A stretch of 64,000 bases of DNA from Sweltsa coloradensis (GCA_024449915.1 JAMZAV010002237.1:43950-107949); one strand, 5' to 3'; shown: positions 47,136 to 58,059, counted from the first letter of the stretch. Translations and numbers: made by a program. The notes: generated from the sequence alone by a model not told the origin.

Positions 47136-47626
47136 TTATAGTTCTCCGCGTTTGTGCATAAGTTTATAATGACGCAGCAAATTAGATTTTATTGTGGCAC
47201 GATAGGAACACTTTGTACACGGGAACTGCGGCTCTTACCCGCACTCGTGCTTCGAGTGGCGACACAAGTTTGTAGTGTGACTAAAGGTTTTACCACAAGC
47301 TTTACACTGAGGTTGTTGTTTGTCAACGCATTCGTACTTAATGTGACTGGATAGAGCTTGTTTCACCGAGAATGTCTTGCTTCACTTCGGACACTTGTGA
47401 GGCTCCTTGCGTCCACAGTTGTGTGTAACGTGGCTGTTTAGATTTTGTTTCATCCAGAACGTCTTGCTACACTTCGGACACTTGTGAGGCTCCTTGCGTC
47501 CACAGTCGTGCTTCTTGTGGAATGTGAGAGCATATTTCCACTTGAATGAACGAGGGCAGTCTTGACACTGATGTCTTGCACAGCCTGGTTGGCTGTCAGG
47601 AACAGGGCGCCATTCCTGCTCTGCAT
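47136..47626 (-). pseudogene. lola-like zinc-finger terminal exon, copy D (two stops)
   Basis: Acceptor TTTTACAG|ATGCAGAGCAGG, so the exon begins at 47626. It has the same 491-bp length as copy A and aligns without indels. It has a leader (AEQEWRPVPDS), four C2HC fingers and a final C2H2 finger (CTKCSYRAT…H…MH), ending TAA at 47136. Two in-frame stops: TGA at 47382-47384, replacing a zinc-ligand Cys codon (TGT to TGA), and TAA at 47235-47237 (AAA to TAA). No frameshift separates them. As written it would give a truncated two-finger protein. It was probably recently functional, or the stops are base errors. Confidence 0.85.
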
Positions 47627-48606
47627 CTGTAAAATAATAATTAGAATTGAGAGTCAATATGAAAAGAAGCAACTCAAAGCCACATTTGCTGTACAACAAG
47701 AAAAAGAAAAAGAATTACGATGCCTAAACATAAAATCACTACATAACGAGCATCACGCATGATCCCCACACCATGTTCAATCAAGTGTTAGTATAATTCA
47801 TGCAAAAGTTCGTGATAATTTAATATTACCCTCAACATTATTTAACATTTGTGCCACAAATTACGAACTAAATAGTGTAAGTTATTGTGTGTACTGTGAC
47901 TAAACTTGTGGCATCAGGGACAGACTTGATATTAATATCTGTAAATTTACAGTTCAAAGTTAAAATTACACCTAAATGGGTTCATGGCATGACAAATTAA
48001 TTTTTCAGAATAAGATAAAGTTGTTATTCTATACGTCATGACTAATCCATAATTGCATCAATGATGAGAAACGTTTAATAATGATGATTGTGTAAATGTA
48101 AGGTAAATGACATAAGTACTTTTCGCATCTGTAAATGCTATGAGCACTTTACGTACGTGACATTTCCTTCAGCAGTCAGCAATAAACGGTTTTAAAATCG
48201 TACGAGCCAGTGACTTTTATCAACCAGTTATCAATCACATAAGCAATTAATTAAATGAGAAAATCAGCCTTCACGACAACTTTAGAGATAAATAAATCGA
48301 GTGAAACAGTAAGCCCCAGTCAGGGGTCGTCGTTGTACCTGTTTTATATATCGTAAAAGCTTAAGAGAAAAGGAATTAGGAAATACATAGAAATAACAAA
48401 CAATACGGAATAAAATAGTGTCTATATCCATAATACAATATACGATTCAATACATGTTATATGATAAGATCAAGGCATGTACCATTATGATCATCAAACA
48501 ATTAGGCAGGAAACATACAAATATTTTAGAAAATATACCGTAAAAAAGTCTAAAACGCAGCACCCAAGCATAGGCAGTGTTATGGAGGCATTTCTGTAGA
48601 CATGAT
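47627..48606. repeat. Intronic flank of copy D and array segment 'a'
   Basis: 47630-47780 matches the intron side of copies A, E and F ('gaaaagaagcaactcaaagccacatttgctg', 'catgatccccacacca'). 47780-47990 is unassigned. 48000-48606 matches segment a ('tactttacgtcat', 'caggggtcgtcgttgta', 'gatcaaggcatgtaccattat', 'tatggaggcatttct.tagacatgat'). Confidence 0.55.
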
Positions 48607-49095
48607 CCAACCAAATACAAAAATTTGTAAAAAAAAACGGCAGCCAAGCTCTCCTTCAAAAGTCTCCGGCTGTGAATGCTGTGAGATATAGAAGTTGAGC
48701 CAAGCTTTTTATTCTTTCTCCCTAGTTTCGCTTTTAAAATAAGTAAGATCATTTCGCCTGTTGACAAGCGCCAAGCCAACGATTTTTGTGGTAAAAAAGT
48801 AAAATTTTTAAACTCGAAATCATAAAAAAAATTGCCTTGGCCATTGAATTTGGTTCATGGCCAAGCCATTTTTTTATGATTTCGAGTTTAAAAATTTTAC
48901 TTTTTTACCACAAAAATCGTTGGCTTGGCGCTCGTCAACAGGCGAAATGATCTTACTTATTTTAAAAGCGAAACTAGGGAGAAAGAATAAAAAGCTTGGC
49001 TCAACTTCTATATCTCACAGCATTCACAGCCGGAGACTTTTGAAGGAGAGCTTGGCTGCCGTTTTTTTTTTTTACAAATTTTTGTATTTGGTTGG
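48607..49095. mobile_element. Palindromic foldback element, 489 bp
   Basis: Arms 48607-48842 and 48858-49095 are nearly perfect inverse complements around a 15-bp spacer ('attgaatttggttca'). The ends are CCAACCAAAT…ATTTGGTTGG, with AT on both sides. It inserts within array segment a ('gacatgat' then 'attacatc'). Both arm frames read the same protein-like string, an unavoidable result of symmetry. No transposase. The arm-to-arm similarity implies recent homogenisation or a hairpin-type element. Confidence 0.85.
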
Positions 49096-49204
49096 ATATT
49101 ACATCTTTTTGTTGTTCGTTCGCTATCAAGGTGTGAATGATTAAATTTGTTGAGCTCAAAGTTGTTTTTTTACATTTTTGGGCCCACGGTCCCCCCAAAG
49201 ATAC

Positions 49205-49470
49205 CCCTTAAATAAATAAATAAATTTTTATTTACAGACTACCCACTCAGTTATATAACTGATTTTCAGTGGGGGACTTTAAATCAAAGCGACCAAGCCA
49301 ACCCTGCAGGCCCCGACGCAATCGACGAGTGAGCGATAACCAACCAAAGATCGATATTTTTAATAGGAAATATATCAATCAGTGGTATGGACAGTGCGAA
49401 CACCCGCGGATCAACGCCAGAATCAACAAGGCCGATTCAGAACAACTCTGAAATTTATTATGTGCTTCGT
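49205..49470 (-). repeat. 5'-truncated LINE 3' end
   Basis: 'aaataaataaataaatttttatttacagactacccactcagttatataactgattttcagtgggggac' parallels the end of the minus-strand CR1-like LINE at 29990-30070 ('ttatttaacgtctatcctattcagttataaaaactgattta.aaaggaggac'). It is a short fragment with no coding. Confidence 0.55.
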
Positions 49471-49471
49471 T

Positions 49472-49826
49472 GCTAGGACGGCTCCAAAGTCACCGTTTAC
49501 AAACTCCTAAGACAAGAACTGATAGACTTAAGTCCAAATCAGAAGTTAAAAAACTTCTGACTTGAGCGGGAATCGAACCCTGGCCCTTCTGCATTGGAAG
49601 CAGATACGCTAACAACAAGACCAACGCACTAGCATAAGCACTAGATATTTATAATGGTTAAGAGCATGTTTAATTTCAAGCTTGTATACAAATTACTACG
49701 CCTGAGTAATTACGCGTTTTGATTTTGCTAGGACGGCTCCAAAGTCACCGTTTACAAACTCCTAAGACAAGAACTGATAGACTTAAGTCCAAATCAGAAG
49801 TTAAAAAACTTCTGACTTTAGCGGGG
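49472..49826 (-). repeat. tRNA-Gly-derived SINE, tandem partial dimer
   Basis: On the minus strand a tRNA-like head (49628-49556) has A box 'TGGTCTTGTTGTTAGCG', an anticodon stem-loop CTGC/TTCCAAT/GCAG (anticodon TCC, Gly) and B box GGGTTCGATTCCC. A body of about 85 bp follows ('aagtcagaagttttttaacttct' to 'gagccgtcctagcaa'). The body recurs at 49728-49826, giving a direct repeat of 98 bp. The head is too divergent in the acceptor for a functional tRNA. Confidence 0.7.
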
Positions 49827-50261
49827 TCCCGTTGTTAGCAACCAAACAAACAAACATCCTAATGTTATGTTCTTAAGGTTTTTTTTTATTTAAAGAAGTG
49901 TAAATTATAAAAGTTTTGTGTTTTTATAGATGAAATGTGAAAGGAACTACAAGGAAGATTTTACAGCAAAAGTCATTCAAATTGGTTAGGTGGAACTTAA
50001 GATTCATTACTTTTTGTAGTTTTTTTTGGTCCAAGCTTGAACCTGTATGATGGGCCTTGTATTTTGACATTGATTATAAAAGTATGGAACGAGTAACGAA
50101 GAGCAGATACTTCTATAACTCATCTCTATCTGCAGTTCACAATCAAGCTCTTCCTGTGAACCTAACTGGCACAAACAAAAGTCCAGGTAAGGTACCAATA
50201 TGCATAATGGCCACCTCTGTTCAGTCGTCTAGTGATTCACTCTCCACTTGTAATATCGATT
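49827..50261. other. Unassigned sequence
   Basis: No recognised gene or repeat landmark. A frame at 50057-50314 (plus strand) is short and has no family signature. Confidence 0.3.
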
Positions 50262-51215
50262 ATTGGATGAGCGAAGCGAAGACTTCAATTTCACTGACCC
50301 CCCAAAAAATTTAGCTCGGTTGTTTTTTTGTTTGTTTGTTTTTTTTTTTTTTTTTTGTTTGTTTTTTTGTCTGTTTGTTCGCACGATTCCGGGCAAACGG
50401 CATATGCGATCTTGATGAAAATTTAAGGGGACCTTCGAAATCTCTGAACTTAGACGTGCCACGTTTTTGGGTACAATCGAAGAAATATTTCTCATGAATA
50501 TCGCACTTTTACGATTTTTTTCGATTTTTAGTGCGATATTTTCGAGACATTTGGGCCGATTCTGACCAAACGGGTAGGGCTACAACGTTCATATTTCACA
50601 TGGACATTAAGGTAATGGTGATGTATTGCTTTCTGAAAAAAATGTTGAATAAGTTAGCCAGAATCTATAGAAATAAAGCTTTTAATATAAGTTTTTTGAC
50701 TTTTTGTGCGATATTTTCGTGCCATTTGGGTCAATTCTGACCAAACGGGTAAGGCTACAACGTTCATATTTCACATGGACATTAAGGTAATGGTGATGTA
50801 TTGCTTTGTGAAAGAAAAAGTTGGAAAAGTTAGTCAGAATCTATAGAAATAAAGCTTTTAATATAAGTTTTTTGACTTTTAGTGCGATATTTTCGTGCCA
50901 TTTGGGCCAATTCTGACCAAACGGGTGGGCCTTCAACGTTCATATTATACATGGACATTAAGGTTATGGTGATGTAGTACCTTTTAAAAGAAAAAGTTAA
51001 AAAGTTAGCCAGAATCCATAGAAATAAAGCTTTTAATATAAGTTTTTACGGTAAATAATACCAATTGACAGGTAACAAAAGAAATTTGACAACAATCACT
51101 TACAATGCGTAGGTAGCAAAACAAAAGCACTTGCAAAAGTAAAGATATCCCACGCAAACTAAAAACTTTAAAAAGCTCATCCATCAACGCGGCGGGACTT
51201 TAGCGTTTTCCTAGT
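50262..51215 (+). mobile_element. Helitron/HINE-like element M4
   Basis: Head TTGGATGAGCG(AAGCGAAG), a (TTTG)n/T run at about 50325-50375, then three tandem copies of a unit of about 176 bp (restarts near 50525, 50700 and 50876). It ends in CGCTCATCCATCAACGCGGCGGG…GCGTTTTCCTAGT-type sequence ending at 51215. The head inverse-matches the tail, as in M2 and M5. Confidence 0.78.
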
Positions 51216-51367
51216 TTAACACAGAACGAGTTGTCGGATCGGGTTGATTTTTTTTTTGGTATGTCATGGACCACATACCAGGTCATATACCGAGTTTCAA
51301 GATTGTAACTCTTTCGGGGCGGCGTGTGCAGATAGCTGAAAACCCCCCAACTCTTGTAGGTGTATAT

Positions 51368-51505
51368 AGGGCCGGAGTTCGGTGTCGCCTAAGCATCGCA
51401 TCGCTTGTCTGCCGGGCGACGGTCGTCGCCTAGAATAGGGCCGGAGTTCGGTGTCGCCTAAGCATCGCATCGCTTGTCTGCCGGGCGACGACCGTCGCCC
51501 TAGAT
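51368..51505. repeat. GC-rich 69-bp tandem duplication with a hairpin
   Basis: Two nearly identical 69-bp units ('agggccggagttcggtgtcg…gtctgccgggcgac') stand out from the AT-rich surroundings. Each ends in a near-perfect palindrome, GGGCGAC-GACC/GGTC-GTCGCCC. Unassigned. The minus-strand frame across it follows from the period of 69. Confidence 0.8.
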
Positions 51506-51555
51506 ACTGTGCCACTTCAACGATGTAAGAATAGAGGTAAACAACGTTAATCATA

Positions 51556-52329
51556 ATTGGATGAGCGTAGCGAGCAAAGAGGAAAACAATTCCATTTCAC
51601 TACACTGGAGAAAAAAATCCGGAATGTTTTTTTTTTTTTCTTCTTTCTTTCTTTCTGTATTTTTGTCTGTTTGTTAGCACGATTCCGGCTAAACCGATAC
51701 TCCAATTGCGATGAAATTTTATGGAGGCCTTCAAAATCTTTGAACTTAGAACTGCACGTTTTGAGCGCCATCGAAAAATTATTTCTCATAAAAATCGCAA
51801 TTTTACGATTTTTTTCGATTTTTTGAAAATTTATTTTACTTATAACATCTACATGCTTTATCCGATTTTAATGATTTTTTCACAGAACCTTAATTTTATG
51901 AATTAAGATATTCGTGTGAAATTTGAGCACAATCGAAAAATTATTTCTAATGAAAATAGAAACTTTGTGGTTTTTTTCTTTTTTTAAACAATTTTTTTAC
52001 TTATTACACCTACATGCTTGATCCTATTGTAATAAGTTTTTCACAGAACCTTAATTTTATTAATTTATATATTCGTGTGAAATTTGAGCGCAATCGAATA
52101 ATTATTTCTTATAAAAATCCCATTTTTTTATTTTTTTCCTTTTTTAAAATTACGATTAATTAAAAAAAAATTTAACTTTATTTTTTATTAAATTTAATTT
52201 AATTTAAAAAAATTTTGAACTTAGTAATAATTTTTTCACAGAACAACAGAAAATCCGCATAACACATGGCAGCTCAATGCACCAATACGCTCATCCAACA
52301 ACGCGGCGGGACTTAAGCGTTTTCCTAGT
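51556..52329 (+). mobile_element. Helitron/HINE-like element M5
   Basis: Head TTGGATGAGCGTAGCGAGC, a CTTT-rich run, about three tandem copies of the 162-bp unit (restarts near 51760, 51924 and 52084) and tail CGCTCATCCAACAACGCGG…GCGTTTTCCTAGT. It is the same subfamily as M2; the two are alignable throughout. Confidence 0.78.
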
Positions 52330-52792
52330 GAATCATTAGTAAAGTCTAAAATTGGTGTAATCCACAATCTCATTTGAAAACAATTAAACGTGTAAAAAAT
52401 TATAAGCAAACAAAGCACCATCAATCATCAAAATTACATGATGGGTTGAATTAGTCACAAAAGACTCGGTAAAAACGTATTTAAACATTGACACAAAAAA
52501 GACTTAACAAAGCTACTAACCCTCCGCAATTAGCAGGCTCCAAACAGTCAATAAGTGCATTAAGTTTCACGGCTCAGATCGTACCATACAATACTTCATC
52601 GAAATAATGTGGGTGTTATAATGGAGTAACAACATACACATCTACGGTCGAGTTACTAATTACCATCACAAATTCTACACATCGTCCTTTCTACATCTAT
52701 AAACTTCTAAATTTGAGGATTAGAAAATTATGAAAAACTTCGCCTTACGACTGCATCATCGAAAAGCTTGGCAAAGATAAATTTTGGAATAT
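52330..52792. repeat. Array segment 'b' next to copy E
   Basis: 52330-52500 parallels 20750-20870 and 42100-42180 ('gaaaacaattaaacgtgtaaaa…taagc'). 52560-52690 parallels 25250-25390. No frame is conserved. Confidence 0.55.
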
Positions 52793-52944
52793 TATTGTAT
52801 GAGCGTAGCAAGCGAAGAGAAGATTCCATTTCACACCACTGGAGAAAAAAATCCGGAATGTTTTTTTTTATTATTATTTTTGTCTGTTTTTTAACACGAT
52901 TCCGGCTAAACCGATACTCAAATTGCGATGAAATTTTATGGAGG
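52793..52944 (+). mobile_element. Helitron/HINE-like fragment M6, joined to exon E
   Basis: Head TTGTATGAGCGTAGCAAGCG through 'cgatactcaaattgcgatgaaattttatggagg', collinear with M2 and M5, then an abrupt change to zinc-finger coding sequence at about 52945. The 3' end is missing, so either the insertion suffered a deletion with the end of exon E, or an assembly join occurred. Confidence 0.7.
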
Positions 52945-53191
52945 CTACACTTCGGACACTTGTGCGGCTCCTTGCGTCCACAGTCGTGTGTAACGTGACT
53001 GGTAAGAGTTTGTTTCATCGAGAATGTCTTGCTACACTTCGGACACTTGTGCGGCTCCTTGCGTCCACAGTCGTGCTTCTGGTGGAACGTGAGACTTTTT
53101 TTAACTTTGAATGTACGAGGACAGTCTTGACACTGATGTCTTGCACAGCCTGGTTTGCTGTCAGGATCAGGGCACCATACCTGCTCAGCAT
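52945..53191 (-). pseudogene. lola-like zinc-finger exon, copy E (3' truncated)
   Basis: Acceptor TTTTTACAG|ATGCTGAGCAGG; exon start 53191. The frame is open: leader AEQVWCPDPDS, C2HC finger CQDCPRTF…H…C, second finger CPKCSKTF…SHVTHDC, and the start of a third (CPKCS). The homology ends at the HINE junction (52944), and the frame runs on into HINE sequence to about 52728. The final C2HC/C2H2 pair, which defines the lola class, is missing. Fingers two and three share near-identical linker sequence (CGRKEPHKCPKC). Confidence 0.82.
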
Positions 53192-53839
53192 CTGTAAAAA
53201 TATGATTATAATTAAGAGTAAATATGAAAAGAAGCAGCTTTGAGCTACATTTGCTGCACTATAAGAATAAATAAAATAAAATACTTTGCCCAAACATAAA
53301 ATCGCCACATAACCAGTATCAAGCATTATCCCCACCACACACCCATATAATATACATTATCTACTTTTACAATATCATTTTATTTTCATACTTACTTATC
53401 TTAACAAAAACAAACCGAAAGGAAAATAAAAAAGAATAAACATAACCCACAGACCCACACACTAGGTCTTCATTTTAAAAGGAAAAAAAACATTCAAACA
53501 TTCATCGAATTCAAATTATTTTCTTTCCTTGTTCTAATAGTGTCTAAATTATCGGGAAAAAGTACGCGATCGATAAAAGTGAAAAGATACATTTGAGAGA
53601 CTTCGTCGAAAATACCTCCCATTGTTTTCTTATGCGAACGGAACCGTGTTTGGAGTCGAAACTGGACGTTGCTATGCGTTGCCATGGGCGGCCATGACAC
53701 TAATAATGTCTGTAGGAAATAATATTTGTTTTTCAATTTTTGATTTCGCAGATCATTGATCATTGTATTTCTAGGAAAAGAAAACTAACAATGAAACTTT
53801 CAGCCTCACTACACTACTCTACTACTCACTCACACACTT
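53192..53839. other. Intron side of copy E and unassigned sequence
   Basis: 53192-53340 parallels the intron side of other copies ('gaaaagaagcagctttgagctacatttgctgcactat', 'accagtatcaagcattatccccac'). 53340-53760 has no recognised element. The frames there have no family signature. Confidence 0.45.
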
Positions 53840-54105
53840 GGTCACAAGAAGTCACACTCACAATGCAACCAAGTGATTTGATTTTAGGTTCACTGCAATT
53901 GGATCTTTGTAATTTTCTATGTTTGCAAGGTAGTGTGTTTTTTGTTTCTATTTGTTTATTTTTATAATGCTGTTGTTGTTTTATTGAATTTTTGTTTTAC
54001 CCTTCCCTTGAAAATGGAAACATAGTTTTTCTGAAACGTTGGGATTAAAAGTTATTTTCTATAATACTGTGCGTGATAATTTCCCATAAATGTACTTAAA
54101 ACATA
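53840..54105 (+). mobile_element. Penelope-like element 3' fragment (family 1)
   Basis: From 'ggtcacaagaagtcacactcac' through 'cctttccctt.aaaatggaaacatag' and 'ctgaaacgttggg' to 'gtgcgtgat' it is near-identical to 57725-57965. It then runs into an (AT)n stretch (54098-54124). It carries only the C-terminal tail and the terminal repeat. Confidence 0.8.
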
Positions 54106-54155
54106 TATATATATATATATATATGTTTTTACGTAGATTTTCTCGGATATAATGT

Positions 54156-55817
54156 GACATAATGAAATTCTTTCGAGTTTCCGAGTTAAATAAGTTTTAA
54201 TACCAACGTTTCGAACAGTTCTCCCTGCTCATTCTCAAGGTAACAACATACAAATTAAAAAACATTGAGTAAACAAACAAGACAATAACAAATAATATAA
54301 AAGACAAAACAAGTCACTGCAACTGCTCAGCATTACATTTAAGATCTTTGCGATGACCTTCACAGGCGTTTGGTAGGTGGAGCTTCATGTGGCTTCTTCT
54401 TTCTTCTCCTATTCACTCTAGCTGGAGGAACTACATTTTCCGTGGCAACTGGGGGTACTATCGGCACCACATGGCTATCACGTAGCGCCAGTTTCCAGGT
54501 GGGTGCTAGTCTTTTCGCATCATCTCGTATGTTTAAGTTATGCGGTCGTTTCTCCATTTCGACGGCTTCTCTAACAATACGAGATACTTCATGGTCCACT
54601 CTGGCAACAGTCTTTGCGTTCGCGAAATCTATCCAGTGCTCCTTCTCAAAATAGTGCTGGAAAAGAGCAGATGTAGTTTGCCTGTTTTTTATTGCCGTTC
54701 TATGCTCGTCCAGACGTGCTGAGATTTTACGGTCCGTCCTTCCCATATATGTTTTCTCACAACACCCGCAAGGAATTTCGTATATTCCATGAGCTTCATG
54801 AGGAATCATATCTTTCACATTTCTAATCATTGATGAGATCTTAAGTTCAGCTTTAAAGATGGTTCCAATGTGTTTTTCTTTAGGAGTCTGCTTATTTTAT
54901 CTGTGGTGCCTTGTACATACGGTAAATATGCCATGCTTCGGTATTTCTCTACTTCTGGAGGATTTAAGTCCTTCCTTCTTTTTTAATTCCTAAGAAGAAG
55001 GACTTAAATCCTCCAGAAGTAGAGAAATACCGAAGCATGGCATATTTACCGTATGTACAAGGCACCACAGATAAAATAAGCAGACTCCTAAAGAAAAACA
55101 ACATTGGAACCATCTTTAAAGCTGAAACTTAAGATCTCATCAATGCTTAGAAATGTGAAAGATGTGATTCCTCATGAAGCTCATGGAATATACGAAATTC
55201 CTTGCGGGTGTTGTGGAAAAACATATATCGAGAAGGACGAAACCGTAAAATCTCAGCACGTCTGGACGAGCATAGAACGGCAATAAAAAACAGGCAAACT
55301 ACATCTGCTCTTTTTCCAGCACTATTTTGAGAAGGAGCACTGGATAGATTTCGCGAACGCAAAGACTGTTTGCCAGAGTGGACCATGAAGTATCTCGTAT
55401 TGTTAGAGAAGCCGTCGAAATGGAGAAACGACCGCATACTTAAACATACGAGATGATGCGAAAAGACTAGCACCCACCTGGAAACTGGCGCTACGTGATA
55501 GCCATGTGGTGCCGATAGTACCCCCAGTTGCCACGGAAAATGTAGTTCCTCCAGCTAGAGAATATAGGAGAAGAAAGAAGCCACATGAAGCTCCACCTAC
55601 CAAACGCCTGTGAAGGTCATCGCAAAGATCTTAAATGTAATGCTGAGCAGTTGCAGTGACTTGTTTTGTCTTTTATATTATTTGTTATTGTCTTGTTTGT
55701 TTACTCAATGTTTTTTAATTTGTATGTTGTTACCTTGAGAATGAGCAGGGAGAACTGTTCGAAACGTTGGTATTAAAACTTATTTAACTCGGAAACTCGA
55801 AAGAATTTCATTATGTC
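54156..55817. mobile_element. Penelope-like palindrome 1 (family 2)
   Basis: Left arm 54156-about 54980 and right arm about 54991-55817 are inverse complements with a 10-bp spacer. Each arm carries the same GIY-YIG-coding end of a Penelope-like element plus its 3' terminal region ('aatgagcagggagaactgttcgaaacgttgg'). The arms differ by scattered single-base indels, which break the coding on the right arm. AT repeats border both sides. Head-to-head inverted copies are known for Penelope-like elements. A foldback read artefact is the alternative. Confidence 0.85.
54360..54830 (-). CDS. Penelope-like GIY-YIG endonuclease domain (156 codons)
   Basis: On the minus strand the open frame reads HGIYEIPCGCCEKTYMGRT (GIY-YIG start with the Cys pair characteristic of Penelope-like elements). 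RKISARLDEHRTAIKN follows, then HYFEKEHWIDF and SRIVREAVEMEKRPHNLN (conserved Glu/His region). A basic C-terminal tail (NRRRKKKP) ends it. This domain nicks target DNA for retrotransposition. RT is missing. Its mirror copy at 55104-55620 (plus) has frame breaks. Confidence 0.85.
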   Translation of the reverse strand: MIRNVKDMIPHEAHGIYEIPCGCCEKTYMGRTDRKISARLDEHRTAIKNRQTTSALFQHYFEKEHWIDFANAKTVARVDHEVSRIVREAVEMEKRPHNLNIRDDAKRLAPTWKLALRDSHVVPIVPPVATENVVPPARVNRRRKKKPHEAPPTKRL

Positions 55818-55825
55818 ATATATAT

Positions 55826-55875
<50 letters not shown>

Positions 55876-56220
55876 TAGTACTTTAGACAGAAATTAAAAA
55901 AGTGACTACACCGGGGTTTGAACCCGGGACCTTAGCTTACCGGGCTATGCTCTTACCAACTGAGCTATGCGGCCACCAATTTAAAACTATCTAATTTTGG
56001 TCTGTTTTGTACATTGTTAATAACGTGTTGTAGAGCAGATTGCACTGCCTATTAGACTACATACGAAATGACTTGGAGAAATACAAACCATCTCTGTAAC
56101 CCTAGAGTTGGGAAATATGATGTTTTACCTTGGCTTTATAGTAGGCGACTATGACGCTGTTATGTTAGTACTTTAGATAGAAATTAAAAAAGTGACTACA
56201 CCGGGGTTTGAACCCGGGAC
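55876..56220 (-). repeat. tRNA-derived repeat with duplicated tail
   Basis: 'agtactttagacagaaattaaaaaagtgactacaccggggtttgaacccgggacc' occurs at 55878-55932 and again at 56162-56220, flanking a body of about 230 bp ('ataacagcgtcatagtcgcc' complement near 56155). The second copy stops at 'gggacc' and is followed by (AT)n. Parts recur as hairpins at 58693-58860 and 60000-60110. Confidence 0.7.
55905..55975 (-). tRNA. tRNA-Thr(GGT)-like sequence, probably SINE head or pseudogene
   Basis: Minus strand: GCATAGCTCAGTTGGTAAGAGC (D arm GCTC/GAGC, good A box), an anticodon stem-loop TAGC-CCGGTAA-GCTA (anticodon GGT), and T arm CCGGGTTCAAACCCCGG (perfect B box). The acceptor pairs only imperfectly (GGCCGCA with TGTAGTC). 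The fold is better than the other tRNA-like pieces here, but the repeat context argues against a working gene. Confidence 0.5.
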
Positions 56221-56285
56221 CATATATATATATATATAATTCTCGCTAATTGTTTGCAGCCCTTTTCTGAGATGCAAAATCTTAC

Positions 56286-57990
56286 GTGAAAAACTCTGCA
56301 CATTTCATAAGTCTTCTGGATAACATCAGGCTAGACCCAGGCGATATATTGGTGAGTTTTGACGTTGTTTCTCTCTTCACTAAGGTACCAGTAGATGAAA
56401 CTATGAAAATAATCTCAGAAAAATACCCTGTCGCAAAGCATGTCGTCACTTTGTCGCAGCATTGTATGTCATCTACATACTTTGTTTATGAAGGACAATT
56501 CTATAAACAAGTCATAGGCGCACCGATGGGTTCACCATTATCACCAGTGGTAGCAAATTTGTATATGGAAGATTTCGAGACCAGAGCACTCGAATCGTCC
56601 CATTACAAACCTCGAGTTTTGTGAGATACATTGACGACTATTTTGTAATTTGGCAACATGGGCAAGAAGAGCTACCGAGTTTTTTAAACCACCTAAACTC
56701 TATCCATTCTGGCATTCAATTCACCATGGAAGTTGAAGTAGACGGAAATCTGCCTTTTTTTGATGCCTTGATAATAAGGAAACCTGATGGACGTTTGGGC
56801 CACACTGTGTACAGAAAGCCGACTCATACCAATAGGTATTTGTAGGCCTCTTCACATCATCATCCTTCGCAGCTTCGATCAATAGCATTTACTTTGGCTA
56901 CACGTTCTCGAAGAATAACTGACGAAGAACATTTAGACGAAGAAGGCAAGATTCTACGTGAGGCACTGCTCAGTTACGGGTTTCCTAACCGGTTGTTCCA
57001 CAAGGCTTGGAAAAGAAGAACCAGAGCAGAAGAAACTCAAATCGATCCAGTAGACAAACCAAGAGCCACTGCATATTTGCCATATGTTCGAGGGACCACC
57101 GACCGAATTGGCAAACTACTGGCTATTGAAAACATCAAGACGGTCTTTTCGACAGATAGAACCTTAGGCGAAATGATTGGTAGCCACAAAGACAAGATTC
57201 ATTTGGAGGGTTGGGGCGTCTACGAGATTCCGTGTGGAGACTGTTCGCAGACATATGTTGGACAAACTGGTCGAAATATGTCGATGCGTCTACAGGAACA
57301 CAAACTCGCCGTCAACAAGATGGAAACAACATCTGCTTTGGCACAACATGTCAAGAAGGAGGGTCATTCCATTGATTTTGACGGAATGGCCATGGTAAGC
57401 CATCTATCTAGTCGAATCGTCAGAGAGGCAGTGGAAATTGAAAAGCGCCCACTCAATCTTAACAAACGAGACGATGGCAAGCGTTTGGCTCAATCGTGGA
57501 AGCCTGCTTTGATTGAGAGGTTAGTTAAAGAAAGCGGTATAGTGGCTGATAGAGTGCCTGCAGTTCTAGACGAACGTGAGACGGTCCGGACGGACCCAAC
57601 CATCTTGTCTAGAAATTTGGAATCCAGCAGAATGACTAGAAGTCATACTGCAGCTCTTGAAAAGTATGAGACTGAGCCACCTGTGGTACCAAGACATGAA
57701 GACAGCGATAGGCCTGCTAGAATGGTCACAAGAAGTCACACTCACAATGCAACCAAGTGATTTGATTTTAGGTTCACTGCAATTGGATCTTTGTAATTTT
57801 CTATGTTTGCAAGGTAGTGTGTTTTTTGTTTCTATTTGTTTATTTTTATAATGCTGTTGTTGTTTTATTGAATTTTTGTTTTACCCTTCCCTTAAAAATG
57901 GAAACATAGTTTTTCTGAAACGTTGGGATTAAAAGTTATTTTCTATAATACTGTGCGTGATTATTTACCGTAAAGATACTTAAAACATTA
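56286..57990 (+). mobile_element. Penelope-like element, RT and endonuclease (family 1)
   Basis: 56286-56624: SFDVVSLFTKVPVDETM (first RT Asp) and GAPMGSPLSPVVANLYMEDFE. 56621-56845 in the next frame: RYIDDYFVIW (catalytic YxDD-type box), after loss of one base in what should be a Trp codon. A TAG at 56846 is followed by 56894-57760 in the same frame: linker, then YEIPCGDCSQTYVGQTGR (GIY-YIG), MSMRLQEHKLAVN, SRIVREAVEIEKRPLNLNKRDD and a polar tail. The RT is 5'-truncated. The tail (57761-57990) matches 53840-54105, 58957-59200 and 59440-59700. Two simple lesions only, so the copy is fairly young. Confidence 0.9.
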
Positions 57991-58059
57991 ACCATGGATC
58001 ACGAAAGCTTAAGACAAAACATATATATATGTGATATCGCAGACTTTCACGGATAGAAT

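Noticed and set aside
48857..49144. Protein-like frame repeated on both strands near 48.7 and 48.9 kb
   Set aside because: The two frames are mirror images from the palindromic element, not two related genes.
49556..49628. Functional tRNA-Gly gene
   Set aside because: The anticodon loop and B box are good, but the acceptor stem does not pair and the sequence continues as a SINE body with a duplicated tail.
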